Notes: generated by a model not told the origin, from the sequence alone. Counted from the stretch's first letter, positions 36,608 through 46,201 are shown. The stretch: 64,000 nt of DNA from a filamentous cyanobacterium ESFC-1 (GCA_000380225.1 KB904821.1:3825930-3889929); one strand, 5' to 3'. Program-made: numbers and translations.

Positions 36608-37780
36608 ATGAATCTTCCTCTCAAACTGCCCCAAACGATTATGCTCTTAGGTGCGGGGGAATTGGGTAAAGAATTTGCGATCGCGGCTCAACGTTTAGGC
36701 AATTTTGTCATTGCCGTAGATCGTTATGAAAATGCCCCGGCGATGCAGGTCGCCGATCGCGCTGAAGTCATTTCCATGCTGGATGCTGAGGATTTAGAGC
36801 GAGTTATCGAGCAATACAAACCTAACTTTATTGTACCAGAAATTGAGGCAATTCGCACCGAAAAGTTATTAGAATTTGAGCAAAAAGGCTATACCGTGAT
36901 ACCCACGGCGGCGGCGACGAATTACACCATGAATCGCGATCGCATTCGCGAGTTAGCTTCTCAAGAATTAGGCATTAGAACCGCTAAATATGCTTACGCC
37001 AGCAGTGAAGCCGAATTAATCAAAGTTTCGCAACAAATTGGCTTTCCGAATGTCGTTAAACCCGTGATGTCTTCCTCTGGAAAAGGTCAGTCGATTGTAA
37101 ACTCTCCGGAACAAGTCAGCGAAGCCTGGCAATATGCGATCGCGGGTTCGCGGGGAGCCAGTCAAAAAATTATTATCGAAGAATTTATTGATTTTGAAAT
37201 TGAAATTACTTTACTAACTGTAAAACAATGGCAAGACCCCACTTTATTCTGTCCTGCCATTGGCCATCGTCAAGAAAGAGGGGATTATCAAGAATCCTGG
37301 CAACCAACAGGCTTAACTGAAACTCAAGTGCGAGAAGCTGAAAAAATTGCTCAAAAAGTTACAGATGCTTTAGGGGGTGCAGGTATTTTTGGAGTTGAGT
37401 TTTTTGTTACTGCCGACGAAGTGATTTTCTCGGAGCTTTCACCCCGTCCCCACGATACAGGAATGGTAACTTTAATTTCCCAAAATCTCAATGAATTTGA
37501 GTTGCATTTACGAGCAATTCTCGGCTTACCGATCCCGAAAATTGAACAACTCGGCGCGTCAGCGAGTGCGGTAATTTTGGCTTCTCAAAATTCCGATAAA
37601 ATTGCTTATGAAGGGGTAGCCGAAGCGTTAGCAGAACCCGACGTTGAAGTGCGTCTATTTGGCAAACCAGATTCGCGCCCCTATCGCCGCATGGGGGTAA
37701 CATTGGCTAAAGGTCAAAGTACACAACAAGCTAGAGATAAAGCCAAAAAAGCCGCCGATTGTATCAAAGTTGTGTCTTGA
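36608..37780 (+). CDS. purT: Formate-dependent phosphoribosylglycinamide formyltransferase PurT
   Basis: An ATP-grasp enzyme that formylates GAR with free formate and ATP in purine synthesis. The 390-residue protein has the N-terminal TIMLLGAGELGKEFAIAAQR, the AVDRYENAPAMQVADRAEV segment, the ATP-grasp block GFPNVVKPVMSSSGKGQSIV, the metal-ligand segment GIFGVEFFVTADEVIFSELS, SPRPHDTGMVTLISQ, and the C-terminal RPYRRMGVTLAKG. I take the ATG at 36608; a TTG lies four codons before. It is followed 47 bases later by murT in the same direction. Confidence 0.96.
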   Translation: MNLPLKLPQTIMLLGAGELGKEFAIAAQRLGNFVIAVDRYENAPAMQVADRAEVISMLDAEDLERVIEQYKPNFIVPEIEAIRTEKLLEFEQKGYTVIPTAAATNYTMNRDRIRELASQELGIRTAKYAYASSEAELIKVSQQIGFPNVVKPVMSSSGKGQSIVNSPEQVSEAWQYAIAGSRGASQKIIIEEFIDFEIEITLLTVKQWQDPTLFCPAIGHRQERGDYQESWQPTGLTETQVREAEKIAQKVTDALGGAGIFGVEFFVTADEVIFSELSPRPHDTGMVTLISQNLNEFELHLRAILGLPIPKIEQLGASASAVILASQNSDKIAYEGVAEALAEPDVEVRLFGKPDSRPYRRMGVTLAKGQSTQQARDKAKKAADCIKVVS

Positions 37781-37827
37781 TTTAACTCAAAATATAATTT
37801 CAAATTAACCCATTAATTTTAGTTGTT

Positions 37828-39174
37828 ATGTCGTTAATTAATCGGATTCGTTTAGGTGCTGCTGTCGCGATCGCCAAAACTGTAACTACCCTTGTCAAAC
37901 TCCTGCGGTTAGGGGCAGCCAGCGTTTTACCCGGAGAAATTGCTCGCCGAATTTATGCCAATCCGTTACCCGTTTTATTTTCCCAAGTCAGTCAAGGCGT
38001 GATTTTGATTGTCGGGACGAATGGCAAAACAACCACGGCTTTATTGCTGCGAAAGATTCTCGAAGATAATAACTTTAAAGTGGTTCACAATGAAACTGGA
38101 GCAAACTTAATTAATGGGTTAGTAACGGCTTTACTAAATCAAGCCAATTTAGTCGGTAGTTTAAACGCAGACTACGCCATTTTAGAAGTCGATGAAAATA
38201 TTTTGCCCCTACTCCTCAAAGATTGCCAACCCCAGTATATTTTGGGGTTAAACTTGTTTCGCGATCAGTTGGATCGGTATGGGGAAGTAGACAGTATTAG
38301 TCAGCGCTGGCAAAACGCGATCGCGCCCCTTCCCCAAGACACCGTAATTGTCCTTAATGCTGACGATCCAACCCTATCCCATCTCGGTCAAAACTTAACG
38401 CAAAAAGTCTTGTTTTTTGGCTTAAACGAGCCAGAATTATATTTAGATAAAATGAGTCACGCCGTTGATTCAATCTACTGCCCCAGTTGCGGTGCGGCGC
38501 TAGATTACCAAGGAGTATATTTATCCCATTTAGGCGATTATACTTGCCCTAGTTGCGACTTCAAAAAAAGCAAAACCGCCGTAAAAAGTGAGGACTGGCC
38601 GCAAATCCTCATCGGGGTATATAATAAGTATAATACTCTCGCAGCAGGCTTAATCGCCCAAGAAATCGGCATACCACGGGAAGAAATTAAAACCACCATT
38701 CAAAACTTTAAAGCCGCCTTTGGTCGCGCCGAAGAATTAACCGTTAAAGGCAAAAAAGTTAGGATTTTGTTGTCTAAAAACCCTGTTGGGATGAATGAAA
38801 CCATCCGAGCCGTTAATGATATTAAAAAACAAGGCAAAGCTTCTATCAGTTTAATCGTTTTAAACGATCGCATCCCCGATGGCACCGATGTCTCTTGGAT
38901 TTGGGATGTCGATGCTGAGGTTTTAGTCGAAACTGGGGGGACGATTATTGTCAGTGGCGATCGCGTCTACGACATGGCCTTGCGTCTCACCTACAGCCAA
39001 AATGATCTCGATCCCCTCGACCAAAAATCTAAAATTATTGTTAAAGAAGACTTACCCGAAGCGATCGCTACAGCCCTAGCTCAAACCCCCAACGACGAAA
39101 CCCTGCACATTCTCCCCACCTACTCCGCGATGCTCGAAGTGCGACAGCTTTTAACCGGACGGAAAATCTTGTAG
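37828..39174 (+). CDS. murT: Mur ligase family protein, MurT-type
   Basis: A 448-residue Mur ligase. It has the ATP site VILIVGTNGKTTTALLL (about 65-82), the block LEVDENILPLLL, a four-cysteine zinc ribbon inserted in the central domain (CPSCG and CPSCD, about 213-242), FGRAEELTVKGKKVRILLSKNPVG and the DUF1727 C-terminal domain. This set is that of MurT, which with the glutaminase GatD amidates the D-Glu of lipid II. GatD is not adjacent: the next gene is an unrelated adaptor after a repeat spacer. The amidation role is inferred from the family. Confidence 0.87.
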   Translation: MSLINRIRLGAAVAIAKTVTTLVKLLRLGAASVLPGEIARRIYANPLPVLFSQVSQGVILIVGTNGKTTTALLLRKILEDNNFKVVHNETGANLINGLVTALLNQANLVGSLNADYAILEVDENILPLLLKDCQPQYILGLNLFRDQLDRYGEVDSISQRWQNAIAPLPQDTVIVLNADDPTLSHLGQNLTQKVLFFGLNEPELYLDKMSHAVDSIYCPSCGAALDYQGVYLSHLGDYTCPSCDFKKSKTAVKSEDWPQILIGVYNKYNTLAAGLIAQEIGIPREEIKTTIQNFKAAFGRAEELTVKGKKVRILLSKNPVGMNETIRAVNDIKKQGKASISLIVLNDRIPDGTDVSWIWDVDAEVLVETGGTIIVSGDRVYDMALRLTYSQNDLDPLDQKSKIIVKEDLPEAIATALAQTPNDETLHILPTYSAMLEVRQLLTGRKIL

Positions 39175-39531
39175 GTCTTAGGCAGTGGGGGGAGTGGGCG
39201 TGTAGGGGCGGGGTTTCCCCGCCCAGAGTGGGAAGAAATTATCAGTGACCAGTGACCAATAACTAATGACTAATGACCAATGACTGCCGAAATTAAAACA
39301 GAGCGTTACCATTAAGATCGAGACGCGATCGCACGTCTCGTAATGATCTCCTCACCCACAAAAATTGTAGTGACTTGCGCTTGCGGTTATGGCAGTTTGG
39401 CATAGTCCCACAACGCGATAACCGCCGCACCTAAGTTTCTTGGCACAATGCTCTGTGCTAAAGGGCGCAGTGCCGTAACTTTTTGTTTGTCGCTCAAACT
39501 TGTAATTGTTCTCAAATACTCTCGGTAACTC
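39175..39531. repeat. Spacer with GGGGCGGGGTTTC repeat and heptamers
   Basis: 39199-39225 carries a palindrome-like GGGGCGGGGTTTCCCCGCCC copy, and 39240-39290 ACCAATGACTAAT-type heptamers. The rest up to the adaptor start is unremarkable; no gene is seen. A short hairpin-prone stretch with HIP1 lies near 39325. Confidence 0.6.
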
Positions 39532-40980
39532 ATGGCTATTCCGGTTGTTGGCAAAGTGAAACGCCCTCTCCCTTGGATTATTGGTTTAATTGTGGCTAGT
39601 GCTGTTGGCCTTGGTGTATTCACCACTGCCACGATTAACAGCTCCTTTCGCAATCGCGAAAACATAGAAGAACTCACCATCACCGCCACCGAAGAAGCCC
39701 TGGTTGCTCGTATTCAAGCCAGTGGCACAGTCACCCCCGTCCGCAGCGTCAACATTAGCCCCAAAAACGCCGGACGCATTAAACAGCTCATCGTCGATCA
39801 AGGGCAAATGGTTGAAGAAGGGCAACCCCTAGCAGAAATGGAAAATGACGACATCCGAATGCAGGGAATCCAAGCCCAAGCCAACGTCCAAGAAGCGATC
39901 GCGGCGCTTCAAGAAGCCGAAGTCAGAATTCAAGGGGAAATCCTGCAAGCCCAACAACGCTTGAACCAAGCCCAAGCCCGTCTAGCTTCGGCAGAAGAAA
40001 CCATCCCCGCTCAAGTCAACCAAGTCAGCGCTCAAGTGCAATCCGCCCAAGCCCGTGTTGCCCTTGCACAACGACGAGTCGAGCGCAATCAATACCTATT
40101 TGATGAAGGGGCTGTGCCTCGCGATCGCCTTGATGAAGTCCAAGTCGAATTTGTCAACGCCCAAGCCAACCTCGCAGAAGCCCAACAACGCCTCCAAGAA
40201 GCCAAACAAGTCGGCGGTTCTAACCTCAGCAGCCATCCCGAATTTCAACGGCTACAAGCCGCAGCCAACGAAGCCCAAATCGTCCTCGAACAACGCCAAG
40301 CCAGCGCCTCACGGGAAATGAATCGCCTCAAAGCCGCCGTCGAATCTGCCCAAGCCAACCTCGAACGGGTCAAAGTCTTGTTTCAAGACACCGTGATTAC
40401 CGCCCCCTTTGACGGCATTATTACCCAGCGTTATGCCAACATTGGCGCATTCGTCACCCCCACCACCTCCGCTTCGAGTACCGCTTCTGCCACCTCTACT
40501 TCTATTCTCGCGATCGCCCAGGGCTTAGAAGTCATCGCCAAAGTCCCCGAAGTCGATGTCGCCCAACTCCAAGAAGGTCAACCTGTCCAAGTCATTGCCG
40601 ATGCCTACCCCGATCGCGCCTTTCGCGGCCAAGTGCGTCAAATCGCTCCTGAAGCTATTGTTGAGCAGAATGTGACCTCTTTTGAGGTCAAAGTCGCCCT
40701 CGCCCCCGAAGCCCAAGAAACCCTCAAATCCGGCATGAATGTCGATGTCGCCTTTATTGGTCAGCGCTTAGACAGTACCGTAGTTGTTCCCACCGTCGCC
40801 GTTGTTACCGAAGACGGCGAACAAGGAGTCATGATCGTCGGTGACAACAACAAGCCCGAATTTCGCCCCGTCACCATCGGCCTCACCCTTGGCGACCAAA
40901 CCCAAATCCTCGAAGGTTTAGAACCCGGCGAGCGCTTATTTATCGACCTCCCCGAAGATAGTCGCCGCGATGAGGAGTAG
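39532..40980 (+). CDS. Periplasmic adaptor (membrane fusion) protein, HlyD/MacA type
   Basis: A 482-residue membrane fusion protein that links an inner membrane exporter to an outer membrane channel. One N-terminal membrane anchor (about 13-33) is followed by the lipoyl half (IKQLIVDQGQMVEEGQPLAEM), a long Ala/Gln-rich coiled-coil hairpin (about 115-275), the second lipoyl half with ITAPFDGIITQRYANIGAFV, and the beta-barrel and membrane-proximal domains (VDVAQLQEGQPVQVIADAYP). The partner permease follows after a 459-base repeat block. No ATP-binding subunit is in the window. Confidence 0.9.
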   Translation: MAIPVVGKVKRPLPWIIGLIVASAVGLGVFTTATINSSFRNRENIEELTITATEEALVARIQASGTVTPVRSVNISPKNAGRIKQLIVDQGQMVEEGQPLAEMENDDIRMQGIQAQANVQEAIAALQEAEVRIQGEILQAQQRLNQAQARLASAEETIPAQVNQVSAQVQSAQARVALAQRRVERNQYLFDEGAVPRDRLDEVQVEFVNAQANLAEAQQRLQEAKQVGGSNLSSHPEFQRLQAAANEAQIVLEQRQASASREMNRLKAAVESAQANLERVKVLFQDTVITAPFDGIITQRYANIGAFVTPTTSASSTASATSTSILAIAQGLEVIAKVPEVDVAQLQEGQPVQVIADAYPDRAFRGQVRQIAPEAIVEQNVTSFEVKVALAPEAQETLKSGMNVDVAFIGQRLDSTVVVPTVAVVTEDGEQGVMIVGDNNKPEFRPVTIGLTLGDQTQILEGLEPGERLFIDLPEDSRRDEE

Positions 40981-41094
40981 GTTTTTTCAGTAATCAGCCT
41001 CTAAGGGGCAATCGGCAATCGGCTCCTCGGCAGTCGGGGGGTTTCTTCAGTCATCAGCATCTAAGGGGCAGTGGGCAGTGGGCAGCTTTGCTGT

Positions 41095-41228
41095 GGGGGG
41101 AGTTGAATTCTACCCCAGAAAGAGGATCAGAAACTTTGGTTTTTAGGGGTTAGTTTTAAAAAGGCTAAAAGCTAGACGCTTATAGGCGTTACAGCCCGAA
41201 AAAGTGAAATTAACGTTTCAAAGAGAGT
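41095..41228. repeat. 134-bp dispersed element, copy A
   Basis: This stretch, from a run of Gs through TTGAATTCTACCCCAG to AACGTTTCAAAGAGAGT, is the exact inverse of 43784-43916 apart from one single-base indel. The two copies flank the permease and the DUF3318 gene. Diverged copies lie at 13355-13485 and 9043-9144. It has an internal palindromic section near GCTTATAGGC, no coding capacity, and its ends border heptamer arrays. Confidence 0.88.
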
Positions 41229-41333
41229 TATCAGTTATCAGTTATCAGTTTTGTGGGCAGTAGGCTTGTAGGGGCGCTCTTTTCCCCGCCCAAGAGTGTG
41301 GAGAGGGGGAGGAAATTAGCAATTACCAATAAC

Positions 41334-41431
41334 AAAGGACAAAGGACAAAGGACAAAGGACAAAGGACAAAGGACAAAGGACAAAGGACAAAGGACAAAG
41401 GACAAAGGACAAAGGACAAAGGACAAAGGAC
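41334..41431. repeat. Perfect array of 14 AAAGGAC heptamers
   Basis: Fourteen uninterrupted, identical copies of AAAGGAC occupy 98 bases and end 8 bases before the ATG of the permease. Each unit contains AAGGA, a good ribosome-binding core, and the last falls at suitable spacing from the ATG. No copy is degraded, so the array is young or kept uniform. Confidence 0.95.
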
Positions 41432-41439
41432 AAACAATA

Positions 41440-42657
41440 ATGGACTTATTGGAAACCGTCAAAATGGCTTCGTCAACCCTGCGAAGTAACAAACTTCGTA
41501 GCACGTTGACCATGTTAGGGATTATTATCGGCAATGCGTCTGTGATCGCCATGGTAGGAATTGGTCAGGGCGCACAAAGACTCGCTGAGGAGCAGTTTGA
41601 ATCCCTCGGGCCCAACACGATATTTATTGTTCCGGGATCGCGAGAAGAACGAGAAACCACCTTCGATCTGCCGAAAACTTTGGTTTGGGAAGATGCGAAA
41701 GCCATTGCGGCCCAAGTCCCTAGTATTGAAGGGGTTGCGGCTCAAATTAACTTATCTCAGGTCGTAACTTATCGCGATCGCAACGCCAGTAAAATCATTG
41801 TCGGGACAACCCCCGAATTTCTCAGCGTCCGCAGTTTTGATGTCGCTCAAGGTCGCTTTATCAGCGATTTGGATTTGCAGCGCAACAACCGTATTGCCGT
41901 AATTGGGTCTGATATTGCCAATCGTTTTTTCCCGACTGATAACGCCATTGGCAAGCGGTTACGCATCAAAAATACCAGCTTTGAAATTGTCGGGATTATG
42001 GAACAAAAAGGCTCATTTCTCGGCAATAACCAAGATGAGTTTGTTTTTATCCCGCTTACCACCATGTCCAGCCAACTACGCGGTCGCACATCGCCTTATG
42101 GCTTGGAAGTTTCGTTTATTTCTATTTCTGCCCAAGATGCCAAAAGCGTCAACGCGGCTAAATTCCAAATTACCAACTTACTGCGCCTGCGCCACAACAT
42201 TACCGGAGCCGATGACTTTAATATTCAAACCCAAAAAGATATTTTAGATATTGTCGGGACGGTAACGGGTGGTTTAACGGTAATGCTGGCCGCGATCGCG
42301 GGAATCTCTCTCTTCGTCGGCGGCATCGGTGTTATGAACATTATGCTCGTTTCGGTCACCGAACGTACCCAAGAAATCGGCCTCCGCAAAGCCATCGGTG
42401 CCAGAGAAAATGATATTTTGACGCAATTTCTGATCGAAGCGATTATTCTTTCTGCTCTCGGTGGCGCATTTGGCACAGCTTTAGGCGTAAGTGGCGTTTA
42501 TGCCGTTGGCGCATTTAGTCCTCTCAAAGCTGCCGTTTCCCCTGCGGCTGTGGTTCTCGCGATCGGGGTATCTGGGGGCATTGGCTTGTTTTTCGGCGTA
42601 TTTCCCGCCCGTCGTGCCGCTAAACTCGATCCGATTGTTGCTTTGCGGACAGCCTAA
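41440..42657 (+). CDS. ABC transporter permease, MacB/FtsX type
   Basis: A 405-residue permease. It has the MacB N-terminal segment (MASSTLRSNKLRSTLTMLGI, IIGNASVIAMVGIGQGAQ), a periplasmic MacB_PCD domain (about 45-240; GTTPEFLSVRSFDVAQGRFI, NNRIAVIGSDIANRFFP), and three C-terminal membrane segments of the FtsX domain with the hallmark GVMNIMLVSVTERTQEIGLR and AIGARENDILTQFLIEA. It lacks a fused ATPase, so a separate ATP-binding subunit is needed; none is nearby. With the upstream adaptor it should form a tripartite exporter. Its 5' region is wholly repeat DNA. Confidence 0.93.
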   Translation: MDLLETVKMASSTLRSNKLRSTLTMLGIIIGNASVIAMVGIGQGAQRLAEEQFESLGPNTIFIVPGSREERETTFDLPKTLVWEDAKAIAAQVPSIEGVAAQINLSQVVTYRDRNASKIIVGTTPEFLSVRSFDVAQGRFISDLDLQRNNRIAVIGSDIANRFFPTDNAIGKRLRIKNTSFEIVGIMEQKGSFLGNNQDEFVFIPLTTMSSQLRGRTSPYGLEVSFISISAQDAKSVNAAKFQITNLLRLRHNITGADDFNIQTQKDILDIVGTVTGGLTVMLAAIAGISLFVGGIGVMNIMLVSVTERTQEIGLRKAIGARENDILTQFLIEAIILSALGGAFGTALGVSGVYAVGAFSPLKAAVSPAAVVLAIGVSGGIGLFFGVFPARRAAKLDPIVALRTA

Positions 42658-42804
42658 TTTTTGGCAATTTCAGCCAAATTTGACCAAAATCCCCCTAGAT
42701 CAGAAAGAGAACCGACGACTTGCCGTGTTTCGTCTCGGTTCTCTTAACTGGTTCGCTCCTCACACCAAAACAATATAGCTTGAGTTGGTACACGCGTCAA
42801 GGGC

Positions 42805-42926
<122 letters not shown>

Positions 42927-42945
<19 letters not shown>

Positions 42946-43514
42946 CTGACAAAACCGCGTAAATGTTGCGATCGCACCAACTCCGTAAAATTTAAGCTAG
43001 AACGCCCCTCTAACTGGGCTGCCGCCTCAATCCCCATTAACAACGCTTGCGCCGCTTCTGAGGGGCGATAACCGCGCCTAGAAGCAATCTTCACCGCCAT
43101 ATCGTCCGCTTCAATTTCGGTTTCGGAACTGCGAGTTTTGCGCCAAATCTGTTGTAGGGCGATCGCGCTCAATCCCCCAGCGAGTAAAAAGCCAATCGCG
43201 TCTCCTTGCGCCAACTCCGCGATCGCGCCCCCCGTCCCGGCTAACACAATTCCCCGATACAAGTCCAACTTAAACCAGCGAATCGTCAACAACCAACTCA
43301 CCGCCTGAAGCAACAGTAAATCCCGTTGCGGCACATCCAACTTCTGCCACAACTCAAAATTAATATAAATGGGTCGCGCCCCCATCTTCCACGGCGGCGG
43401 AAACGGTGTCGCGATCGCCCGCGATTGAGACGGCTTTTTGAGCATTTTCACCAACATCCGCCCCGATGCAGGCATTAACTCCCGCAGTCGTAGCATTTCT
43501 ACTTCAGGATTCAT
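42927..43514 (-). CDS. DUF3318 domain protein
   Basis: A 195-residue protein of the cyanobacteria-only DUF3318 family. It begins MNPEVEMLRLRELMPASGRM, has FELWQKLDVPQRDLLLLQAVSW, one hydrophobic hairpin (about 85-125, YRGIVLAGTGGAIAELAQGD then GFLLAGGLSAIALQQIW), and EIEADDMAVKIASRRGY, a stretch reminiscent of an M48-type peptidase core without its HExxH. The function is unknown. The gene lies between the two inverted 134-bp copies and is bounded by heptamers on both sides. Confidence 0.85.
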
Positions 43515-43560
43515 TTTTTGTTGTTGGTTATTGGTTGTTGGTTATTGGTTATTGGTTATT

Positions 43561-43747
43561 CGTGACAAGTTAAGGTTTTATCCCCGTTGTCAAGTTCCAT
43601 GTAGGGGCGAGGTCTCCTCGCCCAATCTCAACTTGGGAGAAACGAGGATGGGATGTTACCATCACGTCGCTAAAACGCGTGTCTTGGACGGGGAAACTCC
43701 GCCCCTACGGAAATTTGACAAAAACGATCTAACCTTAACTTGTCACG
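43561..43747. mobile_element. MITE-like element, copy 1
   Basis: 187 bases bounded by inverted ends: CGTGACAAGTTAAGGTTTTA at the left and AACCTTAACTTGTCACG at the right. Inside each end is a second inverted pair, GTAGGGGCGAGG and CGGGGAAACTCCGCCCCTAC. It has no coding capacity. A related element with the same end plan and the shared words CAATCTCAACTT and CTTGGACGGGGAAAC is at 54675-54872. GTTGGTT heptamers abut its left end. Confidence 0.7.
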
Positions 43748-43783
43748 GTTGGTCAATGGTCACTGGTCACTAAAAAACTGATG

Positions 43784-43916
43784 ACTCTCTTTGAAACTTA
43801 ATTTCACTTTTTCGGGCTGTAACGCCTATAAGCGTCTAGCTTTTAGCCTTTTTAAAACTAACCCCTAAAAACCAAAGTTTCTGATCCTCTTTCTGGGGTA
43901 GAATTCAACTCCCCCC
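43784..43916. repeat. 134-bp dispersed element, copy B (inverted)
   Basis: Inverse copy of 41095-41228, with one base missing (AATTAAGTTTC in place of AATTAACGTTTC on the matching strand). CTACTGC-type heptamers follow at its right end to about 43985. Confidence 0.88.
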
Positions 43917-43983
43917 TACTGCCTACTGCCCACTGCCTACTGCCCCTTAGAGACTGATGACTGTTGACTGCTAACTGAAAAAA

Positions 43984-44676
43984 CTACTCCGGCAGAGTCA
44001 AAGGCTGTACACTCTCGGCCAAGGTTTCAAACACCGCATCCACCTCCGCTTCTTGGGATTCCGTTGCCGCAATCAACAAAATCAGCAACTTACCCGGTAC
44101 TTGCTTCGATAACAAAACCCCCGTCATCGGTTGCGAAGCTGCGCCCTGGCTCAATGTACCGCGCCAGGATAACTTTGCCCCACCCGCGATCGCTTCAACC
44201 GGCCCCACTTGGAAACCCTCACCCTGCGCGAAAGTATCAATCGCCACCTGGGCCAACGCCGTTTCATTCAACGGGTTATCCGCCGCCCTCGGACGCACCG
44301 CCACGGTATAAGCAATCTCGCCACTATCATTTTGAATAATCGGCACACCTGCAAGGGTCGTAGATTGGTAGTTCTCAATAATGCCAACTTGATAACCCTG
44401 GGCCTCATTGACATAAGGCTCATCCTGTAACAGCAAAATTGGCGCTAAGGGGGGTTCAGTGACATCAGGAACCGGACTTGCTTCTGGACTAGGGGCGGGA
44501 GTTTCTGCTGGTGTGGTAGCAGGACTTTCTGTAGGCGCAGTGGGTAAAGTTGCCGGAGAGGGGGATGGGTCTTGAGCCAAGCCGACACTGTTTTGCAGCG
44601 ACCCCGGTAGGGAATGCAGTACCAACAACAGCAACGCCGTACACAATGCTAAACCGAAATACCCAAAACGTTTCAT
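43984..44676 (-). CDS. Secreted or membrane-anchored proline-rich protein of unknown function
   Basis: A 230-residue protein with a signal peptide or anchor (about 4-33, FGYFGLALCTALLLLVLHSL), a Pro/Thr/Ser/Glu-rich linker (about 36-80, repeated PSP and TPAETPAP), and a folded C-terminal domain (LLLQDEPYVNEAQGYQVGII, VPGKLLILLIAATESQEAEV) with no family I can name. I take the ATG at 44676 (MKRFG). It lies downstream of nupC in the same direction with about 97 bases between. Confidence 0.75.
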   Translation of the reverse strand: MKRFGYFGLALCTALLLLVLHSLPGSLQNSVGLAQDPSPSPATLPTAPTESPATTPAETPAPSPEASPVPDVTEPPLAPILLLQDEPYVNEAQGYQVGIIENYQSTTLAGVPIIQNDSGEIAYTVAVRPRAADNPLNETALAQVAIDTFAQGEGFQVGPVEAIAGGAKLSWRGTLSQGAASQPMTGVLLSKQVPGKLLILLIAATESQEAEVDAVFETLAESVQPLTLPE

Positions 44677-44773
44677 AAGCAATTACTCATCGTTCTTTGT
44701 CTTTTGTCCTTGGTCATTTGTCTCTTATCTTCCCGAAAAGTAGCCCCCAACAACCAAGAACCCAATCAATTCA

Positions 44774-46201
44774 TCATTGGCCCAAGACTGTGGCTTGACC
44801 AAAATCAAAAAATCCGGCAACACAGCCCGTCATCAGAGTCGCTAAGGTTGCGCCCCAGAGTGCCACAAACCCCAAAGACGACACTTCCGATCGCCGTTCT
44901 GGAATCAGGGATGACAAGCCCCCCACAAAGATGCCGTAGGAAGCCAAGTGAGCAAAGCCACATAAGGCATAACTCACGATCAGCATGGCGCGGGTACTCA
45001 ACACCCCGGTTGCTCGCAATTGGGCTAGGGCTTGATAAGGGGGAATACTGGTTTGGAATAAGCGCTGGCCAATTAATACCGAAGCGGTCCACAACTCTTG
45101 CCATTCTAGGGATACCCCGGTCAAGAAGGTAAGAGGTAAAAAGATCATCCCTAACAAATTGTTGAGAGGATCGCTGAAAAATTGAATTAATAAAGAATCT
45201 TCTGTGGCAGTTCCTCCCGATGTACTGATGACCCAAGACGATAAACCGCCAAATAGCATATTAATCAAGGCAACTAAGCCCAAAATGGCAATAATCACCG
45301 CCGCAATGCCAACTGCCATTTTTACGCCATCGAGAGCGCCTAGAATTAAGCTATCCATAGGATTCGGCTTTTTGGTTTCGGTGTCTTCGGGTTCTTCGGG
45401 AATGTGACCGAGGGTTTCGGGGTTGTCATCTTCTGGGATGAGTAGCTTAGAAATCACAAAACACGCCGGAATCGTCATAATTGAAGCCGAAACCAAGTGA
45501 CCTGTAATTGCGGGGAAGGTAGGCTTGAGAATCCCGGCATAAAGTCCCAACACCGACGAAGCAATCGAACCGAAACAACTGGTGAGAATGGCGCACAATT
45601 CGCTGCGGGTCATTTTCAGCAAAAAGGGTTTGACTGCGATCGCCGATTCAATCCCGACAAAAATATTCGCGGCCCCCGATAGGGATTCAGCCCCACTAAT
45701 CCCGAGGGTTTTCTGGAAGACAATCGCAAAGACTTTGACAATCGGCTGAATGATATTGAGGCGATACAGCAACGCCACAATCGCTGAAAAGAAGATGACT
45801 TGCGGCAGGGAACGAAAGGCTAAAATAAACCCTGGATTGAGGTTATTGGGGCCGAGGCGATCGCCGGGGATGACGACATAGGGGTCGCCCAAAGTCCGCG
45901 CAATCCAACGGGTGGCCGGGCCGGGGCCGACGGTGGCATTCGGGTCTGGGACAAAGGAACTGCCAAACAAAAATCTGGCCCCCGCTTCAGATGCTTCGAG
46001 GACAGCATTGAGCAGATTGTTAATGCCCGCAACGACTTGGGAACCGACCACAAACACCACCAAACCCAAAATGAGCTGAATACCAATACCCCAGGCAATG
46101 GTACGCCAAGGAATATTACGGCGGTTTTCTGAACCCAACCACGCGATCGCGCACAAAACAAAAATACCAAGTAAGGAAATAACGTTCAGAATAGGATTCA
46201 A
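44774..46201 (-). CDS. NupC-family concentrative nucleoside transporter
   Basis: A 475-residue cation-coupled nucleoside importer with about eight or more membrane segments. The family core is plain: ESLSGAANIFVGIESAIAVKP, FLLKMTRSELCAILTSCFGS, IASSVLGLYAGILKP, HLVSASIMTIPACFVISKLL and the late GFAHLASYGIFVGGLSSLIP. A hydrophilic, acidic loop (NPETLGHIPEEPEDTETKK, about 275-295) splits the transport domain. The nucleoside range is not readable from sequence. It starts at 46201 and stands alone. Confidence 0.92.
   Translation of the reverse strand: MNPILNVISLLGIFVLCAIAWLGSENRRNIPWRTIAWGIGIQLILGLVVFVVGSQVVAGINNLLNAVLEASEAGARFLFGSSFVPDPNATVGPGPATRWIARTLGDPYVVIPGDRLGPNNLNPGFILAFRSLPQVIFFSAIVALLYRLNIIQPIVKVFAIVFQKTLGISGAESLSGAANIFVGIESAIAVKPFLLKMTRSELCAILTSCFGSIASSVLGLYAGILKPTFPAITGHLVSASIMTIPACFVISKLLIPEDDNPETLGHIPEEPEDTETKKPNPMDSLILGALDGVKMAVGIAAVIIAILGLVALINMLFGGLSSWVISTSGGTATEDSLLIQFFSDPLNNLLGMIFLPLTFLTGVSLEWQELWTASVLIGQRLFQTSIPPYQALAQLRATGVLSTRAMLIVSYALCGFAHLASYGIFVGGLSSLIPERRSEVSSLGFVALWGATLATLMTGCVAGFFDFGQATVLGQ

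Noticed and set aside
41334..41431. CRISPR array
   Set aside because: Units are 7 bases with no spacers. The 126-bp repeats at 16500-17900 are coding TPRs. No Cas gene is present anywhere in the window.
41231..41552. Open frames on both strands with repeated LSFVLCP or KGQRTKD
   Set aside because: Produced by the AAAGGAC array; no start signal or protein-like sequence outside the repeat.
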